From the NCBI GenBank assembly GCA_030596265.1, contig JAUVKM010000068.1, positions 1 to 8,857 on the forward strand: 8,857 bases of DNA, read 5' to 3'. How positions within the stretch are numbered: position 1 is the stretch's first letter; every line of letters starts with the position of its first letter. The notes under the pieces were generated by a model that saw only the letters and a list, made by a program, of their open reading frames with translations, was not told where the DNA came from and made no database searches. A program made the position numbers and the translations under genes. Of the stretch, positions 1 through 5,117 are shown one piece after another. Source of the stretch: Candidatus Cloacimonadota bacterium (GTDB lineage Bacteria; Cloacimonadota; Cloacimonadia; Cloacimonadales; TCS61).

Positions 1-19
1 GCCCTTTTTATGTTTGACA

Positions 20-25
20 TATAAT
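20..25 (+). promoter_or_regulatory. Putative -10 box of the HEPN-like gene
   Basis: A perfect TATAAT lies 32 bases before the first ATG at 58, which would give a leader of about 25 nt. The matching -35 would fall at or beyond the window edge and cannot be seen. A TTGACA at 14-19 directly abuts the TATAAT, and its own best downstream -10 (TATCAT at 41-46) is spaced too far and runs into the ribosome binding site. The TATAAT reading is therefore preferred. This is motif reading only. Confidence 0.4.
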
Positions 26-57
26 TTTGAAAGTATTGTTTATCATTTGGAGGTAAC

Positions 58-885
58 ATGAAAACTTATTACATTCATAATTTTCATAATTCTATAGTAG
101 ATTTTACATTAAATCATTACAATTTTAAGAAACTAAAAGAATCAAAAAGAAATGTATTTGGTGACGTCGTTACCCACAAATGCACAATTCACAAGCAAAT
201 TGAGACTCCATCTGTTTTATACGATAATAAAACTGAATTAGATGATATTTGTTTATTGTTATCTTTGTTTATGGGATTTGATATAAATTATACAGACAAA
301 ATTACAAAAAGAAATACTAATTCTGATTGCCACCATTTCAGATTTAATACAATATCAGAATGCATCATAGAAACATATTCAGGAATTCCTTACTATAGAG
401 CAATTAAAAAGATTTTAACAACAATTAAAAAAGAAGCTTGGCTTCAAAAATATAATAATGGATCACATCTTAAATTATTAAAAGAAGCGCTAAAGTTGCA
501 GAGTAGAGAATCTCAGTATATGAATTCTTTTATTATTTGGGAGCATCTTTACTATTTACACAATAAATCTTGTAAGACCGAAAATCAAATGAAAAGAATT
601 TCAGCAAAAAAAAAATTATCAGATTTATTAATTAATTATAATTTTGAGTATAATAAATATCAAAATGAAAAATTACAAGATTTGGTTACAATTAGAAACA
701 CAATTGTACATGATGGAATTGTACCAGAATTCAGTTCTTATCCAAAAGAAATATGGATTTTTTATGATTTAACTCAATTCTTAGTTGCAAAAACATTAAA
801 TCTAAAACTCGCAAGTATTGCGGAATCTGAAAAAATATTTACGGAATTTCTTAATGAACCTAGAAATAAGAATATTCCAATTTAG
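58..885 (+). CDS. HEPN-like (ApeA/Apea-type) domain protein, hypothetical
   Basis: A 275-residue soluble protein with no signal peptide or membrane segment. I do not recognise a named family with certainty. The C-terminal third resembles the Apea-type HEPN fold: an aromatic helix around residues 157-168 (SFIIWEHLYYLH), a charged Lys-rich stretch at 173-190, then LQDLVTIRNTIVHDG at 206-220. The last contains R213-N-T-I-V-H218, the R-x4-H motif that forms the active site in catalytic HEPN ribonucleases. Residues 1-100 are a separate N-terminal part, ending in a His/Cys patch (CHHF, 91-94). HEPN proteins commonly act as RNases in toxin-antitoxin and abortive-infection systems, so RNA cleavage or phage defence is an inference. 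The start is set by GGAGG at 49-53, four bases before the ATG. The gene is very AT-rich, converges with a truncated toxin-antitoxin locus, and its stop overlaps the toxin remnant by four bases. No MNT nucleotidyltransferase partner is seen downstream; upstream is outside the window. Confidence 0.6.
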   Translation: MKTYYIHNFHNSIVDFTLNHYNFKKLKESKRNVFGDVVTHKCTIHKQIETPSVLYDNKTELDDICLLLSLFMGFDINYTDKITKRNTNSDCHHFRFNTISECIIETYSGIPYYRAIKKILTTIKKEAWLQKYNNGSHLKLLKEALKLQSRESQYMNSFIIWEHLYYLHNKSCKTENQMKRISAKKKLSDLLINYNFEYNKYQNEKLQDLVTIRNTIVHDGIVPEFSSYPKEIWIFYDLTQFLVAKTLNLKLASIAESEKIFTEFLNEPRNKNIPI

Positions 886-941
886 AATCCTCTTTCATAA
901 TGCGTCTTCATCCGAATTATCTTAGCGATCTTCTCTATAAC
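882..941 (-). pseudogene. C-terminal remnant of a YoeB/Txe (RelE superfamily) toxin
   Basis: On the minus strand, in a frame different from the antitoxin, the last codons of an ORF read VIEKIAKIIRMKTHYERGF then TAA. The string KIIRMKTHYE closely matches the usual C-terminus of Txe/YoeB-type toxins (patterns such as VKVLRMWTHYE), which carries the final beta strand and the catalytic-region His-Tyr. A full toxin of this family has about 85-90 residues. Here the frame runs back only to a stop at 957-959, and the antitoxin's own reading frame occupies that DNA. The toxin body is therefore missing, apparently through a deletion whose junction lies near 938-943, just after the antitoxin's terminal Trp. 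The position directly downstream of a YefM-like antitoxin is where the toxin belongs. The family match is from memory of its consensus. Confidence 0.6.
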
Positions 942-1180
942 CACTTCACTTCCCCACTACACTCATCCAAAGAAGTATTCATGCCATTCTTAATTGATTC
1001 TCTCATACCTAAAATCGAGAGAAGAAATAGCGTTTCTTTAATTGAATTCCATTTGTTTTCTGAAATAATAATTGCATTTGCGGTGTTACTATTAATTCTG
1101 ATAATCTCATCATGATTAAGTGTATCATCAATCAATTCTTCAAATCTTTCTTTAGCTAATTTAATATTATATGATTTCAT
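935..1180 (-). CDS. Phd/YefM-family antitoxin
   Basis: An 81-residue protein with the layout of Phd/YefM antitoxins. The N-terminal DNA-binding part (MKSYNIKLAKERFEELIDDT, residues 1-20) leads into the strand-turn-strand with IRINSNTANAIIISENKWNSIKETL, the counterpart of the family pattern in which a Val/Ile-rich strand is followed by S-x-x-(D/E)-(Y/W)-x-S-(L/I)-x-E-T. The acidic tail MRESIKNGMNTSLDECSGEVKW matches the toxin-binding C-terminus, which commonly ends E-C-S-x-x-(L/V)-x-W. Such proteins neutralise a YoeB/RelE-type mRNA interferase and repress their own operon. A longer frame starts at 1231. I chose the ATG at 1178-1180 because AGGA (minus strand, 1187-1190) sits seven bases before it and the family starts here. 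The cognate toxin is gone except for its last ~20 codons, so this looks like an orphan antitoxin. The final Leu before the stop may have been created by the deletion. Confidence 0.75.
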   Translation of the reverse strand: MKSYNIKLAKERFEELIDDTLNHDEIIRINSNTANAIIISENKWNSIKETLFLLSILGMRESIKNGMNTSLDECSGEVKWL

Positions 1181-1204
1181 TTTTAATCCTGTTGTGAAAT
1201 TGAA

Positions 1205-1231
1205 ATTATAACTATTGAAAGTCAAGTTCAA
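1205..1231 (-). promoter_or_regulatory. Putative promoter of the antitoxin gene
   Basis: On the minus strand a perfect TATAAT (1205-1210) is preceded by TTGAAC (1226-1231) with a 15-bp spacer, slightly short for sigma70. Transcription would start near 1198, giving an 18-nt leader that contains the AGGA ribosome binding site. Antitoxins of this family normally bind such a promoter, but I see no clear operator palindrome overlapping it. Confidence 0.4.
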
Positions 1232-1247
1232 AATTTATACATTTCTT

Positions 1248-1270
1248 GTTCGCAAGTTGCACTTGCGAAC
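1248..1270. repeat. Triloop hairpin A (10-bp stem)
   Basis: Perfect inverted repeat: GTTCGCAAGT, loop TGC, ACTTGCGAAC. It is the first of four consecutive hairpins upstream of mntP that share the inner core AAGT-N3-ACTT. It has no counterpart in the downstream repeat copy. No T-run follows on either strand, so it is not an ordinary intrinsic terminator. Confidence 0.85.
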
Positions 1271-1275
1271 ACAAA

Positions 1276-1370
1276 TGATCCTGAAGTTGTACTTCTAAAG
1301 ATAGTAAACATATTCGTAAGTAAAACTTACAAAGCATTTGCGTTAACAAGTCCAACTTGTTAACGAGAAT
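1276..1370. repeat. 95-bp direct repeat, copy 1, with three triloop hairpins
   Basis: This block reappears at 2157-2251 without gaps and with three mismatches by my alignment (1290, 1296, 1314). It holds three perfect hairpins. B is GAAGT-TGT-ACTTC (1283-1295). C is GTAAGT-AAA-ACTTAC (1316-1330). D has an 11-bp stem, CGTTAACAAGT and ACTTGTTAACG around the loop CCA (1341-1365). All share AAGT-N3-ACTT with a 3-base loop, while the flanking clamp differs. The block ends about 70 bp before the mntP start codon, so it lies in or just upstream of the mntP leader. Confidence 0.9.
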
Positions 1371-1439
1371 ATTTTGATGAGCTTGTATAAAATCATTTAC
1401 TATTTATCTTATACTTTAAGTTTTGTTACTGGAGATTTA

Positions 1440-2003
1440 ATGAATTTATTTACAATAATAATAATCGCTCTCGGTTTAGCAATGGATGCCTTTGCAGTCT
1501 CGATTGCCAGCGGAGTTACATTAAAATGTTTTAAGGTTGGACATGCTTTGCGTGTAGCTTTGTTTTTTGGTGGTTTTCAGGCACTAATGCCGGTGCTGGG
1601 TTGGTTAGCAGGATCCACTTTCCAACAATATATTGCAGCTTTCGATCACTGGGTTGCTTTTGGATTACTTACATTCATAGGCGGTAAGATGATCTATGAA
1701 TCTTTCCTGATTGAAAAGACTGAAGACAATTGTGATCCCAATAACTTAACAACCATATTCATTCTAGCTATTGCCACAAGCATCGATGCCTTAGCTGTTG
1801 GGCTTAGTTTTTCTATTTTGCAAGTTCAAATTATACTACCGGTGATAATTATTGGCATAGTTACATTCTTACTTTCCTTACTGGGAGTTTATATCGGTGG
1901 AAGATTTGGATCATTATTCGAAAGAAAGATCGAATTTATCGGTGGAACAATTCTAATTGGTATCGGACTGAGAATTCTGATCGAGCATTTATTTTTTATG
2001 TAA
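1440..2003 (+). CDS. mntP: MntP-family manganese efflux pump
   Basis: A 187-residue integral membrane protein, the normal size for MntP (formerly UPF0059/YebN), which exports Mn2+ across the cytoplasmic membrane and protects against manganese excess. Six hydrophobic segments are visible, arranged as two related halves of three. The first helix carries GLAMDAFAVSIASG (12-25) and the fourth ATSIDALAVGLS (112-123). These are the paired family signatures, with Asp16 and Asp116 as the conserved intramembrane acids. Small-residue helix-packing motifs (GG at 44-45, 81-82 and 153-154) are also present. A longer frame begins at 1374. I chose the ATG at 1440 because GGAG (1431-1434) sits five bases before it and the hydrophobic helix begins right there. 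The gene stands alone, bracketed by two copies of a 95-bp hairpin repeat. I could not recognise a yybP-ykoY manganese riboswitch or an MntR operator in the upstream region. Confidence 0.92.
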   Translation: MNLFTIIIIALGLAMDAFAVSIASGVTLKCFKVGHALRVALFFGGFQALMPVLGWLAGSTFQQYIAAFDHWVAFGLLTFIGGKMIYESFLIEKTEDNCDPNNLTTIFILAIATSIDALAVGLSFSILQVQIILPVIIIGIVTFLLSLLGVYIGGRFGSLFERKIEFIGGTILIGIGLRILIEHLFFM

Positions 2004-2023
2004 TATATAGTATTATGAAATAT

Positions 2024-2037
2024 GAAGCAAAAGCTTC
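2024..2037. terminator. Weak hairpin after mntP, possible terminator
   Basis: GAAGC-AAAA-GCTTC lies 20 bp after the mntP stop, with one further T-A pair outside. It is followed by the pyrimidine-rich TTTCCTTTCTT only after a gap. The stem is short and the T-tract poor, so terminator function is uncertain. Confidence 0.25.
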
Positions 2038-2111
2038 AAATATTATTTCCTTTCTTAGCAGAAGCTTTGGAAGGAGAGCAGAAAGTGAAATTCTCTCAGC
2101 AGCATCTTATG

Positions 2112-2132
2112 ATCCTCTTTGTTAAAGAGGAT
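2112..2132. repeat. 9-bp triloop hairpin between mntP and the second repeat copy
   Basis: Perfect inverted repeat ATCCTCTTT, loop GTT, AAAGAGGAT, extendable by one G-T and one T-A pair outside. It has the same 3-base loop geometry as the hairpins around mntP but a different stem (core CTTT-N3-AAAG). A degenerate AGT-TCA-ACT hairpin follows at 2140-2148. No T-run is present, so it reads as repeat DNA rather than a terminator. Confidence 0.7.
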
Positions 2133-2156
2133 TAGCAGGAGTTCAACTTTCATAAT

Positions 2157-2251
2157 TGATCCTGAAGTTGCACTTCAAAAGATAGTAAACATATCCGTAA
2201 GTAAAACTTACAAAGCATTTGCGTTAACAAGTCCAACTTGTTAACGAGAAT
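2157..2251. repeat. 95-bp direct repeat, copy 2, with three triloop hairpins
   Basis: Second copy of the block at 1276-1370, shifted by 881 bp and in the same orientation. Hairpin B is here GAAGT-TGC-ACTTC (2164-2176), hairpin C is unchanged (2197-2211), and so is the 11-bp-stem hairpin D (2222-2246). The single change inside a hairpin lies in the B loop (T to C), so pairing is kept. The block lies between the mntP gene and the 3' end of the tRNA gene; homology ends at 2252. Confidence 0.9.
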
Positions 2252-2278
2252 AATATAAAAATTATTGTAACTTAAAAT

Positions 2279-2365
2279 TGGTGCAGAAGGGGGGACTCGA
2301 ACCCCCACAAGCTATTGCTCACTAGATCCTGAACCTAGCGCGTCTACCAATTCCGCCACTTCTGC
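2279..2365 (-). tRNA. tRNA-Leu (anticodon CAG)
   Basis: Read on the minus strand, the acceptor arm GCAGAAG (2359-2365) pairs with CTTCTGC (2283-2289), followed by the discriminator A and an encoded CCA (2279-2281). The D-arm region TGGCGGAATTGGTAGACGC is typical of class II tRNA-Leu. The anticodon stem CTAGG/TCTAG encloses the loop TTCAGGA, giving anticodon CAG for CUG codons. A long variable arm (about 15 nt) follows. The T arm has GGGGG-TTCGAGT-CCCCC. Upstream on the minus strand a TTGACT -35-like element is visible but no convincing -10. Its 3' end lies 28 bp from the second repeat copy. Confidence 0.95.
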
Positions 2366-2445
2366 ATATGCGTTTGAAGAAAAAAAACACCTTCTTGAGA
2401 GTCAAGAAAAAAGTAAATCCACTCCTATAGTTTAAGTTAATTCAA

Positions 2446-2463
2446 TTTCAATGATAATTGAAA
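2446..2463. promoter_or_regulatory. Inverted repeat overlapping the dnaX -35 box
   Basis: TTTCAAT and ATTGAAA form a perfect 7-bp inverted repeat around GATA. The right arm contains the TTGAAA -35 hexamer of the predicted dnaX promoter, so it could be an operator. In DNA this AT-rich it may also be chance. Confidence 0.3.
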
Positions 2464-2486
2464 GATTTTTAATTGACAAATATAAG
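2458..2486 (+). promoter_or_regulatory. Putative sigma70-type promoter of dnaX
   Basis: TTGAAA (2458-2463) and TATAAG (2481-2486) are separated by exactly 17 bp. Transcription would start near 2493, giving a leader of about 40 nt before the dnaX ATG. A perfect TTGACA at 2473-2478 inside the spacer lacks a partner -10 at the right distance. Confidence 0.5.
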
Positions 2487-2532
2487 CTGTAATGGAAATT
2501 CCAAAAAATGAAATCTGGATAATGAGGAATGA

Positions 2533-4176
2533 ATGGCATATTTAATATTAGCAAGAAAATACAGACCACAAACATTTGATGAAGTCTATGCTCAAGATCA
2601 TATAACAAAGATACTTAAGAACACAATTGAAATGGATAGAACGGCACAGGCATATCTTTTTACAGGACCCCGAGGAGTTGGTAAGACTTCATTAGCAAGG
2701 ATCTTTGCTAAAAGCTTGAACTGCCTTAATGACGGTCCAACAACAACACCTTGCAATGTTTGTCAGAACTGTACTGAGATCACTCAAGGTAATTCATCTG
2801 ACGTTATTGAGATCGATGGTGCTTCCAATACCGGTGTAGAAGATATTCGTGATCTTCAGAAAGAGTTGATGTACGCTCCCTCAACTTCACGGAATAAAAT
2901 TTACATCATCGATGAGGTGCACATGCTTTCTAAGAATGCTTTTAATGCACTTCTTAAAACATTGGAAGAACCTCCGGAAAACATTATTTTCATTTTTGCT
3001 ACAACTGAACCGCATAAAGTTATTCCCACTATCATTTCCAGATGTCAACGCTTTGACTTTAAAAGAATTCCAATTCCTGCCATTATAGATAGATTAAGTT
3101 CCATTTGTAAGCTTGATGGAATATCAATTGACCCAGAAGCCTTATTTGCAATTGGTAAAAAGGCAGACGGCAGTATGCGTGATGCTCTTTCTTTAATGGA
3201 TCAGGTCATTGCTTATGGTAAAGAATATATCTCACTTGTTGATGTGCTCACGATCTTCGGGATCGTACATACCGATGTTTTTTATAAGATCCTTCTTTAC
3301 GTTACAGAAAAAAATGCATCTGGTATTATTGAATTATTACATGATATTTTAGAAAAAGGAAATGATATTCAGGAATTCCTAAATGGAATGCTCGATTACA
3401 TCCGGAATCTGCTTTTACTTAAATTGAAGATTGAAATTCCAACGATCTCAGAAGCGAACAGAAAACAAATGCTGGAAATCTCAGATAAATTTGAAGATGG
3501 CGACCTTTTATACATTATGACGATACTAATTAAAACCAAAATGGATATTAAGAGCAGTAGTAATGCCACTCTTGTAGCAGAAATGGCATTCATAAAGATA
3601 TCTCGCTTATCTGAACTTCAATCTCTTGATAAACTAATTGATTCTATAAATACAGGGAAGCCAGTCCAGGTGGAACCAGCTAAGGTTCAGCCAATTCGTA
3701 TGCAGCCGGTTCAAGATGAAAAGGTTACTATTCAGGAGCAGCAAACTACAATAATGCATGAAAAAACAGAGGAAGTAAAAGCTGAAATTCAAAAAGAAGC
3801 AGATCAGGAAAAACCAAAGATCGATAAACTAACAATTGAAGCTGTTGAAGAAAGTTTAGATGATATAGCTAAAGTGCTTTCAAAACAGAAACCTATTGTA
3901 GCTAATTACTTTATTAAGTGTCAAATACGTAATCTATCTAATAATTTCCTTCACTTAGCATCTGCTAATTCATTAGCTTTTAATATGTTAAAGGATGAAA
4001 AAGTAATAATTTCCGATATCTTTACAAAACATTTCAATCTCAAAATTAAAGTTGATTTCACCCTTGAAGAAGTTAAAGGCAAGAAGGTAATAACAAATCC
4101 AACTTTAGATGATATTAAAAGAGAATCACCTACAATAGCAAGCTTTATCGAAGATACCGACTCAATAATTAATTAA
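2533..4176 (+). CDS. dnaX: DNA polymerase III subunit gamma/tau
   Basis: A 547-residue clamp-loader ATPase. DnaX forms the motor of the complex that loads the beta clamp and, in its full-length tau form, links polymerase cores to the replisome. The opening ARKYRPQTFDEV (7-18) is the family hallmark. Then come Walker A GPRGVGKTS (45-53), a zinc-binding set Cys64, Cys74, Cys77 and Cys80, Walker B IYIIDEVHML (123-132), sensor 1 FATTEP (155-160), the SRC arginine finger (169-171) and sensor 2 GSMRDA (213-218). The collar domain spans roughly 235-365. A charged Gln/Glu/Lys-rich hinge follows at about 370-425, then a small C-terminal domain (about 430-540) where tau-specific contacts lie. The start is set by GAGG (2524-2527), five bases before the ATG. 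Its neighbours are a tRNA gene upstream and a convergent deacetylase gene whose end it overlaps by 15 bp. No recR or ybaB-like gene follows, unlike in many genomes. Confidence 0.97.
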   Translation: MAYLILARKYRPQTFDEVYAQDHITKILKNTIEMDRTAQAYLFTGPRGVGKTSLARIFAKSLNCLNDGPTTTPCNVCQNCTEITQGNSSDVIEIDGASNTGVEDIRDLQKELMYAPSTSRNKIYIIDEVHMLSKNAFNALLKTLEEPPENIIFIFATTEPHKVIPTIISRCQRFDFKRIPIPAIIDRLSSICKLDGISIDPEALFAIGKKADGSMRDALSLMDQVIAYGKEYISLVDVLTIFGIVHTDVFYKILLYVTEKNASGIIELLHDILEKGNDIQEFLNGMLDYIRNLLLLKLKIEIPTISEANRKQMLEISDKFEDGDLLYIMTILIKTKMDIKSSSNATLVAEMAFIKISRLSELQSLDKLIDSINTGKPVQVEPAKVQPIRMQPVQDEKVTIQEQQTTIMHEKTEEVKAEIQKEADQEKPKIDKLTIEAVEESLDDIAKVLSKQKPIVANYFIKCQIRNLSNNFLHLASANSLAFNMLKDEKVIISDIFTKHFNLKIKVDFTLEEVKGKKVITNPTLDDIKRESPTIASFIEDTDSIIN

Positions 4177-4797
4177 TTCCGATACTGTTTTAAATTTGTA
4201 TCCCCTTTTTGGTAATTCTTCAATAAGCACTTTTACTGCATTGATTGTAGCTTGTCTGTCTATTTTCTTTCCAGGTCTTTCTATGCCAGAATCATGTAAT
4301 ACAATTATTGAACCGGGTTTGATACGTTTGTAGATTCTTTTCAAGATCACATTTGAATCGTTCTCTTTAAAGTCTCTAGTTGGAACATTCCACATAATTA
4401 CTTTTTTATTTAAAGATGCTAGAACCGCAGATGCTGCAAACAAAAACCTGCCAAATGGTGGTCGGAAATGGATATCACTTTTTACACCAAGTTCACGTAA
4501 TAACCTGTCTGTCTTCTCTATCTCTTCCCTGATCATGCTCTTTTTCTTGAATATCAAATTTTTATGTGAATATGAATGATTGCCAAGTTCATGTCCTCCT
4601 GCGATCATTCTGCTGATTATTTTTTTGTGTTTTTCAATACTACTTCCTGTAACAAAGAATGTAGCTTTAATACCCTTCTCTTTAAATAGATCAAGAAGTT
4701 CATTTGTGAACAAAGGATGAGGACCATCATCGAAAGTAAGTGCAACTAGTTTATCTTTGATCCTCACTTTATAGATGATCTTTGGAAACATTCCCAT
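4162..4797 (-). CDS. Polysaccharide deacetylase (NodB homology domain, CE4)
   Basis: A 211-residue protein that is almost only a NodB domain. Carbohydrate esterase family 4 enzymes remove N- or O-acetyl groups from glycans such as peptidoglycan, chitin oligomers or exopolysaccharide, using a divalent metal. All motifs are visible. Motif 1 is TFDDGP (21-26; Asp23 the likely base, Asp24 a metal ligand). Motif 2 is HSYSH (74-78; both His bind metal). Motif 3 is RPPFG (112-116). Motif 4 is around MWNVPTRDF (135-143). Motif 5 is VLHD (166-169; His168 catalytic). No signal peptide or membrane anchor is seen, so it would act in the cytoplasm, perhaps on a lipid-linked precursor, or leave by another route. 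The start is supported by GGAG on the minus strand (4806-4809), eight bases before the ATG. Its 3' end overlaps the end of dnaX by 15 bp. The exact substrate cannot be told; the glycosyltransferase gene divergent to it suggests an envelope glycan. Confidence 0.9.
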   Translation of the reverse strand: MGMFPKIIYKVRIKDKLVALTFDDGPHPLFTNELLDLFKEKGIKATFFVTGSSIEKHKKIISRMIAGGHELGNHSYSHKNLIFKKKSMIREEIEKTDRLLRELGVKSDIHFRPPFGRFLFAASAVLASLNKKVIMWNVPTRDFKENDSNVILKRIYKRIKPGSIIVLHDSGIERPGKKIDRQATINAVKVLIEELPKRGYKFKTVSELINY

Positions 4798-4836
4798 TAA
4801 TTTCTCTCCAATATCATTGACTAATAGGTTTTGTAT

Positions 4837-4864
4837 ACTATATTTTTAATTACGAGATTATCAG
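4837..4864 (-). promoter_or_regulatory. Putative promoter of the deacetylase gene
   Basis: On the minus strand CTGATA (4859-4864) and TATAGT (4837-4842) stand 16 bp apart, giving a start near 4830 and a leader of about 33 nt. The -35 lies inside an imperfect inverted repeat. Matches are 4/6 and 5/6 to consensus. Confidence 0.35.
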
Positions 4865-4879
4865 GATATCTGATTTCTC
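4854..4879. promoter_or_regulatory. Imperfect inverted repeat over the deacetylase -35, possible operator
   Basis: GAGA-TT-ATCAG and CTGAT-T-TCTC flank the 5-base centre GATAT, giving nine base pairs with a small internal loop. It sits in the divergent region between the deacetylase and glycosyltransferase genes and covers the predicted deacetylase -35. It could be a repressor site or an RNA hairpin; neither can be decided here. Confidence 0.3.
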
Positions 4880-5074
4880 TCAAAGATTTTTGTGCAAAAT
4901 AATCTCAGACATACAAGTGTTTATAAAGCATAAGATTGCCTTGTTTGTTGAAAATGAAAGATTACTCACAAAGACATTCTTTTAACAACATTGTATCAAA
5001 ACCACTCTATTATGTAGAACTCATTCATTGACTAAATATCTATTATTCCAATTTTTGATATAGAAAAATATTTT
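4880..5074. other. Divergent intergenic region with no recognised gene
   Basis: This is the rest of the 320-bp gap between the deacetylase and glycosyltransferase starts. I see no tRNA, no small ORF with a ribosome binding site and no strong repeat. TTGACT at 5028-5033 could be a -35 for the glycosyltransferase operon, but the bases 17 bp downstream (ATTTTT) are a poor -10. TATAGA at 5059-5064 lacks a good -35. Confidence 0.5.
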
Positions 5075-5117
5075 AAGGGGTTCACGGTCAAGGTTTTTGC
5101 AAGAACGGCTGTGAATT
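5075..5117 (+). promoter_or_regulatory. Shine-Dalgarno AAGGGG plus 35-nt hairpin before the glycosyltransferase ATG
   Basis: AAGGGG (5075-5080) is the only Shine-Dalgarno-like run near the ATG at 5118, yet it lies 37 nt away. The whole gap is filled by a hairpin. TTCACGGTC (5081-5089) pairs with GGCTGTGAA (5107-5115) in nine pairs, two of them G-U. After a 3-nt bulge, GTTTT (5093-5097) pairs with AGAAC (5102-5106) around the tetraloop TGCA. Folding would bring the Shine-Dalgarno close to the start codon, as described for phage T4 gene 38. The pairing is seen; the function is inferred. Confidence 0.45.

Noticed and set aside
14..46. TTGACA and TATCAT as a promoter for the HEPN-like gene
   Set aside because: The spacer is 21 bp and the start would fall inside the GGAGG ribosome binding site.
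900..1115. Plus-strand ORF of 71 codons
   Set aside because: It lies opposite the antitoxin and toxin remnant, has no ribosome binding site, and the minus-strand reading has clear family similarity.
1181..1231. Upstream extension of the antitoxin to an ATG at 1231
   Set aside because: The extension overlaps the predicted TATAAT promoter, and the internal ATG at 1180 has an AGGA ribosome binding site and the family-typical start.
1248..1365. CRISPR array or intrinsic terminators in the hairpin cluster
   Set aside because: The hairpins have differing clamps and spacing with no repeat-spacer periodicity, and no T-run follows any of them.
1374..1439. Upstream extension of mntP to an ATG at 1374
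   Set aside because: It adds 22 residues not typical of MntP; the ATG at 1440 has GGAG at the right distance.
3308..3314. Run of seven A in dnaX as a gamma frameshift site
   Set aside because: A shift here would stop at about residue 266, before the collar domain, giving a product too short to act as gamma.
5075..5117. Known riboswitch (preQ1 or fluoride type) before the glycosyltransferase
   Set aside because: The hairpin is a single stem without the conserved loop or pseudoknot sequences of those classes as I remember them.
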